Assembly: GCA_947594595.1 (NCBI GenBank)
Contig: CANQEE010000004.1
Coordinates: 1 to 38,868 of the forward strand
From: an uncultured Bacilli bacterium
Lineage (GTDB): Bacteria > Bacillota_I > Bacilli_A > RF39 > UBA660
Direction of reading: 5' to 3'
DNA: 38,868 nucleotides
Shown here: in pieces, positions 16,163-24,196 of the stretch
Numbering within the stretch: position 1 is the stretch's first letter
Layout of the letters: the number at the start of each line of letters is the position of its first letter
Program-made: the position numbers and the translations under genes
The notes under the pieces: model-generated
What the model was told of the DNA's origin: nothing
The model's input: the letters and a program-made list of their open reading frames with translations, nothing else
The model's database searches: none

Positions 16163-16171
16163 TGCTATAAT
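16163..16171 (+). promoter_or_regulatory. Extended -10 promoter of the Hpt-receiver gene
   Basis: TGcTATAAT lies 24 bases before the ATG. No clear -35 is seen at 17 bp. Confidence 0.65.
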
Positions 16172-16195
16172 GATAATAGTAAAGGATGGTTGAAA

Positions 16196-16975
16196 ATGAA
16201 CGATACGAATTTTTTAGTACAAAATGGAGTAGATGTAGCACATGGAATAGAGTTACTTGGAGATCTTACAATGTATAACTCTATTCTACAAGAGTTTTTA
16301 AATGGGTATGATACAAGAATGCAAAAACTTGCAAGTTGTAAAAATAATGGAGATTTATACAATTATTCAATTGAAGTACATGCTTTGAAGAGTGATTCAA
16401 AATATTTAGGATTTACTACTTTGGCAGATCTTGCTTATCAACAAGAAATGGCAAGTAAAAATAATGATATGAATACTGTCGCGACTGGATATGCTTCTTT
16501 AATATCAGAGGCAAATCGAATCATTCAACTGGTAAGAACTTATTTAGGTGTGACAGGAGGAACAACAACTCCTTCAACATCTACAGAAACTTTCAAAAAA
16601 GCAATATTAGTTGCAGATGATTCTAATATCATTCGTAGCTTTATTTATGATATTTTTAAAGAAAAATATGAAGTATTGATGGCCAATGATGGAAAAGAAG
16701 TTCTTGATTTAGTCAAAAATCGTTCTAATGATATTGTTGCTCTTTTACTTGATTTAAATATGCCTAATTTAGATGGTTTTCAAGTTTTAGAATACTTTCA
16801 ATATTATGATTTATTTAAAAAAATTCCAGTTTCTATTATTTCTGGATCTGATGATAAAGAAACAATTGATCGTGCATTTACATACCCAATTGTGGATATG
16901 TTAAATAAACCATTTGATCGAGAAAGTGTGCAAGCTTTTGTTGAAAAAACCATTGGAATTGGTGTTAAAAATTAG
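16196..16975 (+). CDS. Hpt domain-receiver domain phosphorelay protein
   Basis: This is a 259-residue cytoplasmic protein with two domains. Residues about 10-118 form a histidine phosphotransfer (Hpt) domain with the phosphorylatable H62 in EVHALKSDSKYLG. A Thr/Ser/Gly linker (about 120-133) leads to a receiver domain (about 135-259). The receiver has the acidic pair ADD, phosphoacceptor D186 in LLLDLNMP, a Ser in ISGSD and Lys in LNKPF. There is no DNA-binding or enzymatic output domain. ATG 16196 fits the AAAGGATGG ribosome binding site; the track start (TTG 16190) is too close to it. A hybrid kinase encoded two genes downstream is the natural phosphate donor, with an AMP-forming ligase between them. 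The output is therefore probably protein-protein contact. Confidence 0.9.
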   Translation: MNDTNFLVQNGVDVAHGIELLGDLTMYNSILQEFLNGYDTRMQKLASCKNNGDLYNYSIEVHALKSDSKYLGFTTLADLAYQQEMASKNNDMNTVATGYASLISEANRIIQLVRTYLGVTGGTTTPSTSTETFKKAILVADDSNIIRSFIYDIFKEKYEVLMANDGKEVLDLVKNRSNDIVALLLDLNMPNLDGFQVLEYFQYYDLFKKIPVSIISGSDDKETIDRAFTYPIVDMLNKPFDRESVQAFVEKTIGIGVKN

Positions 16976-16993
16976 AAAATATTAGAAAAATAA

Positions 16994-17022
16994 TTGACAA
17001 AATTTGGAAATTATAGTATTTT
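16994..17022 (+). promoter_or_regulatory. Promoter of the AMP-ligase gene
   Basis: A perfect TTGACA -35, 17 bases, then TATTTT. It is one of the few promoters here with a consensus -35. It shows that the ligase gene is not only transcribed from the Hpt-receiver gene. Confidence 0.75.
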
Positions 17023-17054
17023 AGAAAGCACTAGAAATAGGGGGAAGAAAAAAT

Positions 17055-18962
17055 ATGGAAAAAGAAGAAAAAAAAATACCAACACACAAATTGCAAAGAG
17101 AATTGCCATCTTGGGCAAAAGTTGTAAAAAGAATCAATGATATAGATATTTACAATATCAATGTGCTAGACAATATTTTATCTTGGACAAAAATGATTCC
17201 AGATGTACCTGCAATTGACTACTTTGGAAACATTATTACATTTGGTGAATTACCAGATAAAGTTCGTGAATATGTGAATGGATTAAAATCAATTGGAATT
17301 GCCAATGACGATGTTATTACTATTTGCTTGCCAGTTACTACAGAAAACATTTTAAGTTTGTTAGCGACTAATAACATGGGGCAGATTAATAACAGTCCAA
17401 ATTTTCTATTTTTAAGAAATGATTTTAAAACATATACTGAGGAAAAAGGATCTAAAACATTGATTATTTTGGATGCTTATTTGCCATTCGTTATTGATGA
17501 TTTAGAAAAATGCGGAATAAAAAATGTGGTAGTAACAAGTTTAACAGATTATTTAACAGAGGAAAAAAAGCATATCTTTGATGATTTATCTAAGCTTCCA
17601 AAAAAAATGCAGGAGATTTTTTGTGATTATGAAAAGCAAAAGGAATGTTTGAAAAAAATGGCACATATGAGAAATGTGAACTTTATAAAAATGCAAGAAG
17701 TCATCGAAGTAGGAAAAAAATCAAATGCTCCTCTTATATCCAAGCCAGTAGATGTAGACCGAGATGCTGGTTATTCTTATACCAGTGGGACAAGTACAGG
17801 AAAGCCAAAGTGCATTGTTTATAAAGAATATTCTTCAAATGCATTGATAGAATTACATCAAGGAGTTAATACAAAAGATTATGTAGGTGAAAGAGTTTTT
17901 GCAGTTATTCCATTAACCCATGCGACAGGAGAACGTTTCTGTGGATACTTGCAAATGGCACGTGGAAAGACTTTGGTACCACAACCTATTTATAATAAAA
18001 ATACTTTTGGTCAAGATTTGATGAACTCAAAGTGCAATTGGGTTACAGCAGCACCTAGTTTTTATTTAGCAGGTGTTGCACAAGGTTTAATTGCTCCAAA
18101 TGCTTTTGAAAACGTTACAAGACCAAGTTCTGGAGGAGAACCTGTTACCAAAAGTAATGTGCATCTCATCGATGAATGGTTGTTAAAAAATGGATGTAAA
18201 GTTCGGTTTTCTATTGGAGGAGGTGCAGCAGAAGATGGTTCTAGTACAATCTGTAGTTATTTTATGGATGAAGCCACCAAAACCAATGAAACAGGACATC
18301 CTGTAGAACCTGGAATTCGAGCAAAAATTGTGGATAAAGAAGGAAATAGAGTTTCACAAGGCCAAAGAGGTTTATTGGAAACAAGTAGTCCTGCCGCAGC
18401 AGATAGATATCTTAATGATGAAGAGGCAACGAAAAAGAGATGGTACTATGATGAAGATGGAATTCGTTGGGGAAGAACAGGAGATATTGCAATTCAAAAT
18501 CCAGATGGTTCCTATAATATTTTAGGAAGAGAAGAAGATTCTTGTACTGATAAAGAGGGAAATTTAACTTATTTATTTGATATAGAATATTCTTTGGAAG
18601 CTTCTGATCCAGTCATCGAATGGGAAATTACAACTCATCAGGATCGAGATGGAAACAATCATATTGTTGGTCAAATTGTTCCAAAGACTGAATATATAGG
18701 AAGAGAAGATGAAGTCATTGAAGAAATTTGTGCCAAATATCACCTGGAAGCAGTTAAAATATATGATGAATTTGAATCAAGTGAAGTGACAGGAAAAAGG
18801 GATTTTCAAGGATTAAAAGCAGATAAAGTTGGTTATTATGCTCCTTGTAATAATGAATATTTATGGAAAGTTGATTATCTTGAAGAAAGTTTACCAATCA
18901 AAACTCTTGTACCGAAGGAAGAAGTTACTAGGGAAAAACCAGTTGTAAAGAAAAAAGTATAG
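17055..18962 (+). CDS. Divergent AMP-binding (acyl-CoA synthetase-like) adenylate-forming enzyme
   Basis: This is a 635-residue protein of the ANL superfamily, which activates a carboxylate with ATP and usually passes it to CoA or a carrier thiol. The P-loop SYTSGTSTGKPK is clear (about residues 240-251). GRTGD with DGSYNILGREEDS represents the hinge region near 475-495, and TGKRDF near 580 may hold the catalytic C-terminal Lys. The usual YGxTE (A5) is not recognisable; IGGGAAEDGSS stands around that place. The conserved Lys-containing GRxxDxIK is altered to GREEDSCTD. Activity or substrate therefore cannot be assumed. The gene sits between phosphorelay genes, has its own promoter and terminator, and begins after AGGGGG. 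The N-terminal ~25 residues and the C-terminal Lys-rich tail are polar extensions. Confidence 0.8.
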   Translation: MEKEEKKIPTHKLQRELPSWAKVVKRINDIDIYNINVLDNILSWTKMIPDVPAIDYFGNIITFGELPDKVREYVNGLKSIGIANDDVITICLPVTTENILSLLATNNMGQINNSPNFLFLRNDFKTYTEEKGSKTLIILDAYLPFVIDDLEKCGIKNVVVTSLTDYLTEEKKHIFDDLSKLPKKMQEIFCDYEKQKECLKKMAHMRNVNFIKMQEVIEVGKKSNAPLISKPVDVDRDAGYSYTSGTSTGKPKCIVYKEYSSNALIELHQGVNTKDYVGERVFAVIPLTHATGERFCGYLQMARGKTLVPQPIYNKNTFGQDLMNSKCNWVTAAPSFYLAGVAQGLIAPNAFENVTRPSSGGEPVTKSNVHLIDEWLLKNGCKVRFSIGGGAAEDGSSTICSYFMDEATKTNETGHPVEPGIRAKIVDKEGNRVSQGQRGLLETSSPAAADRYLNDEEATKKRWYYDEDGIRWGRTGDIAIQNPDGSYNILGREEDSCTDKEGNLTYLFDIEYSLEASDPVIEWEITTHQDRDGNNHIVGQIVPKTEYIGREDEVIEEICAKYHLEAVKIYDEFESSEVTGKRDFQGLKADKVGYYAPCNNEYLWKVDYLEESLPIKTLVPKEEVTREKPVVKKKV

Positions 18963-18999
18963 AACAAATGTGGAGACATTGTTCTTTTTCTTTTTTTTT
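18961..18999 (+). terminator. Intrinsic terminator of the AMP-ligase gene
   Basis: AGAACAAATGT and ACATTGTTCT pair with one bulged A, around a GGAG loop, followed by a long T-rich run. The promoter of the next gene begins at the end of the T-run. Confidence 0.88.
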
Positions 19000-19007
19000 G
19001 TTATAAT
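18999..19007 (+). promoter_or_regulatory. Extended -10 promoter of the hybrid kinase gene
   Basis: TGtTATAAT abuts the T-run of the preceding terminator and lies 23 bases before the TTG start. Confidence 0.6.
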
Positions 19008-19030
19008 TTTTAAAGATAGTAGGTGATACT

Positions 19031-20884
19031 TTGGTTGTTAATATCGGTGTAGGAGTTTCATTTTTTATTGTTTTACTAATTATATTGGCAGTATTTTATT
19101 CTAAACCAAGATTAGATATTATTGAAAATAAGTATTTTAAAAAGTTAATCATAGTCACTTTATTTGGATTACTTATTGAAGTTGTCATATATAATTGTGT
19201 AATGGGTGCTATCTTTTCAAAAAAGATATATTATGATATTTTAATTAAAATTCTTTATTTATATTATTGCCTATGGATGTATTATTTTGTATGTTATGGT
19301 TTTGTTATTTTTTATCAAGTGAAAGATGCAACAGATTCAAAGTATAGATTATTCAAAAATTTAATTACTGGTTTTTATGTAATTGCTTTTCTTTGTAGCG
19401 TTCTCCTTCCAATTACGCTAACAATCAATGACGAATATATTTATCCATATGGAATTGGTACAACGGCCCAGTATATTATTTGTGCTTTGGGAATGAATAT
19501 CATTGGTTTTTTTGCTTTGAAAAATATTAAAATATTAAAGAAAAAGGAGGCTCTTCCTTTTATAGCTTGTACAGTGTTAGGAATTATAAGTACCATTATT
19601 CAAATTTTGTATCACCAATTTTTATTTATTGTTCCTTCTCATGCAATTGCAATTATACTGATGTACTTCACAATTGAAAATCCAGATATTAAAATGATAG
19701 AGCAACTAAATCTTGCCAAAAATATTGCTGAAAAAGCAAATCATGCTAAAAGTGATTTCTTATCTAGTATGTCTCATGAGATTAGAACCCCTTTAAATGC
19801 AATTGTGGGTCTATCAGAAGATATTAAAGATCATAAAGGACTTCCTAAAGATGTAGAAGATGAAGCCAAAGATATTGTTTCTGCATCACATACCTTGCTT
19901 GAGATTGTTGGAAATATTTTGGATATTAACAAAATTGAAAGTGAGAAAATGGAAATTATAGAAGTTCCATATCACTTCAAAGAAGAAATCTTAGAACTTG
20001 CTAAAATTGCAAGCACAAGAATTGGTGAAAAACCAATTGATTATCAAATCCATATTGCAGAAGATGTTCCTTATGAATTGTTGGGAGATCGCATTCATAT
20101 TAAACAGATTGTAAATAATCTTCTTACCAATGCAATTAAGTATACAGAACAAGGTTCAATAGCACTTACTGTAAAATGTATCAATCAAAATAATACAAGT
20201 CTTCTAATAATTACTTGCCAGGATACTGGACGTGGAATTAAAGCAGAAAATATAGAAAAACTGTTTACAAAATTTGAACGGCTTGGAGTTGAAAAAACAT
20301 CTACTGCAGAAGGGACAGGATTAGGACTTGCCATTACGAAAAAATTAGTTGAAATGATGGGCGGAACAATCAATGTTCAAAGTCAATATGGAAAAGGTTC
20401 TATCTTTGTAGTACAAGTGCCTCAAAAAATTAGTAAACTTGTAAATCCAAATCCAAATAAAAATGATGAGGATATAGAATTATTAAAAGTAGATGATCCA
20501 TATTCTGATAAGCGTGTTTTAATTGTTGATGATAATCAATTAAACATTAAAGTTGCAAAAGTTGCTTTAAAAGATTTCAATTTTATGTTAGAGGAATGTA
20601 CCAGTGGAAATGCCTGCCTTGAAAAGATAAAAGCAGGGAATCAGTATGATTTAATTTTAATGGATATTATGATGCCAGAAATGAGTGGTGAAACAACACT
20701 TTCTGAACTTCAAAAAATAGAAGGCTTTCATACACCAGTAATTGCTCTAACTGCCGATGCAATTCAAGGTGCTAAAGAAAAATACTTACAAGAAGGATTT
20801 AGTGATTACGTATCTAAACCATTTACAAAGGATGTTATCAAAGAAAAGATCGATAAAATAATTCTTCCTCGAAAAGAAAAGTAA
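19031..20884 (+). CDS. Seven-TM hybrid sensor histidine kinase with C-terminal receiver
   Basis: This is a 617-residue membrane kinase. Seven hydrophobic segments fill residues 4 to about 215 and form the sensor. A short coiled linker leads to the dimerisation/phosphoacceptor domain with H249 in MSHEIRTPLNAI. The ATP-binding domain shows NLLTNAIKYT (N box), DTGRGI (G1) and GTGLGL (G2). The C-terminal receiver (about 490-610) has VDDN, phosphoacceptor D545 in LILMDIMMP and the VSKPF Lys. The start is TTG 19031, supported by AGGTGAT. Phosphate would flow H249 to D545 to an Hpt His, and the Hpt-receiver protein encoded upstream supplies that His. No response regulator with a DNA-binding domain is nearby. 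The input signal is unknown. Confidence 0.93.
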   Translation: MVVNIGVGVSFFIVLLIILAVFYSKPRLDIIENKYFKKLIIVTLFGLLIEVVIYNCVMGAIFSKKIYYDILIKILYLYYCLWMYYFVCYGFVIFYQVKDATDSKYRLFKNLITGFYVIAFLCSVLLPITLTINDEYIYPYGIGTTAQYIICALGMNIIGFFALKNIKILKKKEALPFIACTVLGIISTIIQILYHQFLFIVPSHAIAIILMYFTIENPDIKMIEQLNLAKNIAEKANHAKSDFLSSMSHEIRTPLNAIVGLSEDIKDHKGLPKDVEDEAKDIVSASHTLLEIVGNILDINKIESEKMEIIEVPYHFKEEILELAKIASTRIGEKPIDYQIHIAEDVPYELLGDRIHIKQIVNNLLTNAIKYTEQGSIALTVKCINQNNTSLLIITCQDTGRGIKAENIEKLFTKFERLGVEKTSTAEGTGLGLAITKKLVEMMGGTINVQSQYGKGSIFVVQVPQKISKLVNPNPNKNDEDIELLKVDDPYSDKRVLIVDDNQLNIKVAKVALKDFNFMLEECTSGNACLEKIKAGNQYDLILMDIMMPEMSGETTLSELQKIEGFHTPVIALTADAIQGAKEKYLQEGFSDYVSKPFTKDVIKEKIDKIILPRKEK

Positions 20885-20907
20885 GAAGATAATTTAGTAA
20901 TCAAATA

Positions 20908-20946
20908 AGAAGATGATTTCAAATTTTATAGAAATCTTCTTTTTTT
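20908..20946 (+). terminator. Intrinsic terminator of the hybrid kinase gene
   Basis: AGAAGAT..TTC and GAA..ATCTTCT form an interrupted stem, followed by six T's. Confidence 0.75.
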
Positions 20947-20950
20947 CAAA

Positions 20951-20978
20951 CAAAAAGAAAGGCTTTTAAATCCTTTCT
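20951..20978 (-). terminator. Intrinsic terminator of the serpin gene
   Basis: On the minus strand AGAAAGG and CCTTTCT form the stem, followed by a T-run, 22 bases after the serpin stop codon. Confidence 0.75.
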
Positions 20979-20999
20979 AGTTTTATAAAAATAAAATTT

Positions 21000-22604
21000 T
21001 TATTGTACTTTTTCAGTGGGTTGAACAACTTTTCCCACAAACCAAACTTCACCACTTTCTTTTTCTCGAATTAAGAAAAGATAAGGTTTATCAAATGTTA
21101 AATCAATGGTTACGACGGGAACTTCATAAAGATGTTCAAACCCATATCCTGTCGAACCAAGTCCTCCTAATCCTGTTGCAGCAGCAGCTTTAATTCCTTC
21201 ATTTGAAAATTCTATATTTGCTTTATGCATGGCCTTATCAATATACATTTTTTCTTTGGAAACAATCTTAGATAAATCAGCCTCTTCTTTAGAAAAAGCA
21301 TCTTTAATTCCTAACATTTTTAAATCCTCTATTAAATTTAAATCATAATGATAATTGAAAAGTGGAATAGAACCAACAATTTTTGTTATTTTTCTATCTT
21401 CAAAATTTTCTAGTTTAATTTCTTTTAATTGATCTAGAATGCTTTGTATTTTCTTTGCATTCAAATTTTTAATATACAAATTTATATCTTGTGGCATAAT
21501 TCCTACATATTGTAGAGTTATTCCGTTATATTCCTTTAAATCTTTTGCAAAAGCTTTGACTTCATCATCTGTATAGAATGAAAAATCTGTTGATTCATCT
21601 ATACGATTATAATTTTCATTCAAATCTTCAATAAACTGATTCACATATTCATCCACTGGTGTTGCAGTTTTTTTGTAATCCTCCGTATTTTTATCTAGCC
21701 ACTTTGTATATTCATCCGTAATTGTGGTACGAATATTTTCTTCTCCTAACTCTTTGACAATATCATAACGATTGATAGAAGCACCGATTTCAACAGCTTT
21801 AGCCTGCATTGCATTTTCATTAAATGGCAAAGATTTATAAGAATCATCTCCACAAATTTTTTCGATAAAAGCAGAGTATTTTTCATGATTATAGGAAATA
21901 CTATATAACTTTCCTTGAGAACAAGTTGTTTGTATTAAATTTTTCCATTCCATATCAATTGCAAGAGCATTGATTAAAAGAAATTTATTCTCCTTTATAT
22001 GATCATCTACTAAATTATCAATATTTCCTAGTGTTTTCTCTTTTACCCAAGAATTGATATTGTTTGCATTTTCAAAAGAATCATAGAGAAGTTCTGCATT
22101 ATATTTTTGAACTAATTTATCAGTGTAGTCTAAGTTAATATTGTCTTGATAGGTATCTTTAATAAACATAGCATTGGCAAAAGACATATTTTGACTATTG
22201 GTATATTTTTTTGTCTGATACTCTCCAATAACACTTTCAATTTGTTTTTTCGTATTTCCTTTTGCACCTTCTTGTAACATTCCCAAAGCATATTTAATGG
22301 AAAGAGGACTATAGATAATATTCTTATCTCCATCTTCTAGTTGTAAAAAGTGTAAATCAAAGTCTTGCAAATTATTTCCAGACATTCTGTATTCAGAATA
22401 GACTTCTTTTTGTTCTGTTTTCACTTTTTTTGTTTTTTCATCTTTTTCTTCTAAAAGAATCGCTGTAGCAATTAAACCACAGGAAATGCCTATTAAAAGA
22501 ATCAGTACGAGAATAATTCCTTTCTTCCTTTTTTTCTTAGGTGAAATATTATTTGTATCACTTGAACTCATATCTTCTGAAACGCTTTTTTCTATTTCTT
22601 CCAT
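21000..22604 (-). CDS. Membrane-anchored serpin (serine/cysteine protease inhibitor)
   Basis: This is a 534-residue protein. A Lys/Arg cluster (23-28) and one TM helix (29-51) place the rest outside the cell. The serpin fold spans about 75-534. Near the C-terminus the hinge of the reactive centre loop reads NEGIKAAAATG, with the small residues needed for loop insertion in inhibitory serpins. After it come FDKPYLFLIREKESGEVWFVGKVVQP, matching the conserved end of serpins. The loop between hinge and FDKP is about 12 residues longer than in alpha-1-antitrypsin, so the P1 residue cannot be assigned. The middle also has a helical insertion of about 100 residues rich in D/E/K/N. Such proteins in gut bacteria inhibit host or competitor proteases. 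It has a TTTACT-17-TATAAT promoter and its own terminator. Confidence 0.9.
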   Translation of the reverse strand: MEEIEKSVSEDMSSSDTNNISPKKKRKKGIILVLILLIGISCGLIATAILLEEKDEKTKKVKTEQKEVYSEYRMSGNNLQDFDLHFLQLEDGDKNIIYSPLSIKYALGMLQEGAKGNTKKQIESVIGEYQTKKYTNSQNMSFANAMFIKDTYQDNINLDYTDKLVQKYNAELLYDSFENANNINSWVKEKTLGNIDNLVDDHIKENKFLLINALAIDMEWKNLIQTTCSQGKLYSISYNHEKYSAFIEKICGDDSYKSLPFNENAMQAKAVEIGASINRYDIVKELGEENIRTTITDEYTKWLDKNTEDYKKTATPVDEYVNQFIEDLNENYNRIDESTDFSFYTDDEVKAFAKDLKEYNGITLQYVGIMPQDINLYIKNLNAKKIQSILDQLKEIKLENFEDRKITKIVGSIPLFNYHYDLNLIEDLKMLGIKDAFSKEEADLSKIVSKEKMYIDKAMHKANIEFSNEGIKAAAATGLGGLGSTGYGFEHLYEVPVVTIDLTFDKPYLFLIREKESGEVWFVGKVVQPTEKVQ

Positions 22605-22631
22605 TTCATTCCTCCTAGCTTATCTATGCCA

Positions 22632-22660
22632 ATTATAGCAATCCAATTTAAAGAAGTAAA
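22632..22660 (-). promoter_or_regulatory. Promoter of the serpin gene
   Basis: On the minus strand: TTTACT, 17 bases, TATAAT with TGc before the -10. The sortase promoter has the same -35 and spacing. Confidence 0.75.
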
Positions 22661-22678
22661 TGAAATGATATGATACGC

Positions 22679-22707
22679 TTGTAAAATAAAGTAAAACCTA
22701 TTATATA
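22679..22707 (+). promoter_or_regulatory. Possible promoter upstream of the HAD gene
   Basis: TTGTAA, 17 bases, TATATA. It lies 189 bases before the HAD ATG and 35 bases before a small ORF. The leader in between shows no clear riboswitch. Confidence 0.45.
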
Positions 22708-22741
22708 AGCCTACTTTACATGACGGGATTATAGTATTATT

Positions 22742-22891
22742 GTGAAATCAGATGTTTTTAAATTTTATTTTAGTAGAATAAATAGAACTTATACAAGTAA
22801 ATATCATAAAAATTTGCATGCACTAAAAGTTGATAAAAATTATCTTGTGATTTCAATAGGATATCTATATAATAAACATCAAGGGGCGTGA
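22742..22891 (+). CDS. Possible 49-residue small protein upstream of the HAD gene
   Basis: A GTG-started open frame of 49 codons ends in TGA four bases before the HAD ATG. It fills most of an otherwise empty 290-base gap. The product would be basic and Tyr-rich, without a TM segment. There is no ribosome binding site before the GTG, which argues against it; ATT starts upstream are no better supported. I do not recognise it. It may be a chance frame or the leftover of a broken gene. Confidence 0.25.
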   Translation: MKSDVFKFYFSRINRTYTSKYHKNLHALKVDKNYLVISIGYLYNKHQGA

Positions 22892-22895
22892 ACTT

Positions 22896-23815
22896 ATGAA
22901 AAAAATATTATTTACAGATTTATGTGGAACGCTTATTCATAAAGATAAAAAAACATGAAACAGGAAATTGGAATGATTTCTTTCTACTTGAATGAATTCT
23001 TAAAAGAAGGGAATAAAGTAGTTATTGTATCGAGTCCTGAAGGGCATGGCACTTTCTCTAGTGTGTTTGAAGGTCCTATGAAAGGAATTCATGCGACAAT
23101 CGAAGCACCTTATCAAGCTCAAATGAAATATTACCTACAGGGAAGAGATAACTTTCAAGAAACTACGCAAGTTACAAAAAAGATGGTAGACGGGAAAGCA
23201 CACTATTATGGGGAAAATGGACTAGAAGGAATTCATATTGATGAAAAGAAAAAAGCCCTTGAAGATGTTTTAAAACAGGAAATGGGACCTTATCAAATTT
23301 ATGCCTTGGGTGATAGTTATTATGATATTCCTATGTTAATAAAAACACAAGAATTAGGAGGTCAAAGTGCACTCATTAGTCAAACACTTTACCGAGATGA
23401 ACTTACGCCTGAACAAGTGATTCAAAATGAATTGACAGTAGAATTTGGTTTTCCTCTTCGTGAACGAATGGAAGCTTTACGCCAAAAATATGATGCGAAG
23501 TTTGATTTTTTTCAGGATCCTATTTACTTTTCCTTGATAGAAAAACAAGAGGCAAGAAAACAAACGTTATATGAACAACTTTCCTTAGGAACTCTTGATT
23601 TAGATGAATGTAATCGAAAATACCATTGTTATTTAGAATACTATACCTATGAATGGTTAGCATTATCACTTCCATGGGATGGGTTTAATGGTCCTTTTAA
23701 GAAAGCCAATCAAAACAACCATTTAACTTCCGAAAAAGTAAATGAACTTTTAGAAACCATACCTTGTTATCCTACATTTACAGAATACTATAAAAAAGTA
23801 TTAAAAAGATTCTAA
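22896..23815 (+). pseudogene. HAD-superfamily hydrolase-like gene with a one-base frameshift
   Basis: A gene starting at ATG 22896 (ribosome binding site AAGGGGCG) encodes MKKILFTDLCGTLIHKDKK and then hits TGA after a run of seven A's (22947-22953). The 286-residue track ORF from ATG 22955 continues in another frame. It has no ribosome binding site of its own and carries the rest of a HAD fold, including VIVSSPEGHG (motif II region) and ALGDSYYDIPM (motif IV). Adding one A to the run joins both parts into one ~306-residue protein. In motif I the nucleophile D8 is present, but the usual second Asp is Cys (DLCGT). It could be a recent mutation, transcriptional slippage, a phase-variable tract or an assembly error. 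The substrate is unknown. Confidence 0.8.
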
Positions 23816-23893
23816 GTACACATCCTTGTTTTTATTTGAATAGGTTTTTAAGAGTTTCACAAACTATAAAAAGATGACTGAGATGTTAACTCA

Positions 23894-23923
23894 TTGACAA
23901 AAGAGGAAAAAGTATTGTAAAAT
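23894..23923 (+). promoter_or_regulatory. Promoter of the gatCAB-asnS-aspS T-box transcript
   Basis: TTGACA, 18 bases, TAAAAT, located 25 bases before stem I of the T-box. Confidence 0.7.
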
Positions 23924-23939
23924 AACATTTGAAAACGTG

Positions 23940-24137
23940 GAAGAAGAGAAGTAGTGATATTCCTATCTTGTAGAGAGTTTGCAAATGGGTGAAATGCAAA
24001 TAGATATATATCATGAATAACACTTCAGAGTGCTTAAAGAAATCAAAAAGAAAGTAGACTAAGTCGGGACCTAGGCCGTTATCCTAGAAAAAGTGATTTT
24101 CCAACTTTGGAGAATAAATTGGGTGGTACCACGGGTA
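23940..24137 (+). ncRNA. T-box riboswitch, Asn specifier (AAC), upstream of gatCAB-asnS-aspS
   Basis: Stem I closes through GAAG (23948-23951) and CTTC (24023-24026). The specifier AAC (24019-24021) stands just before the A that precedes the closing strand, the same register as ATC in the ileS leader. The distal loop GGGTG lies between TTTGCA and TGCAAA arms (about 23978-24000). A mid-leader hairpin CTAGG..TCCTAG follows. The T-box motif GGGTGGTACCACG is at 24121-24133. The leader would let the operon be transcribed when tRNA-Asn is uncharged, which fits an operon with gatCAB, asnS and aspS. Confidence 0.9.
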
Positions 24138-24177
24138 GAAGTTCTCGTCCCTTTGAGGGATTAGGACTTCTTTTTTT
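24138..24177 (+). terminator. Regulated terminator of the Asn T-box
   Basis: GAAGTTCTCGTCCCT and AGGGATTAGGACTTC pair over 15 positions with a single mismatch and two wobbles around a TTG loop, followed by seven T's. It lies just after the T-box motif and is the default structure when tRNA-Asn is charged. Confidence 0.9.
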
Positions 24178-24196
24178 CGGACGAGAAGGAGGATTT

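Noticed and set aside
22946-22955. Programmed -1 ribosomal frameshift at the A-run of the HAD gene
   Set aside because: In the frame of the true start the run does not give a standard X XXY YYZ heptamer (A AAA AAC is present only in the wrong phase), and no clear stimulatory stem or pseudoknot follows. Slippage of RNA polymerase or a plain mutation is simpler.
23845-23875. Hairpin TTTTTA..AGTTT/AAACT..TAAAAA after the HAD gene as its terminator
   Set aside because: It is almost all A/T and no T-run follows the 3' arm; the HAD transcript end is left unassigned.
24014-24019. Reading the gatC T-box specifier as GAA (Glu) or another triplet
   Set aside because: The specifier position is fixed by the closing strand of stem I; using the same register as the ileS leader gives AAC, which also fits the genes.
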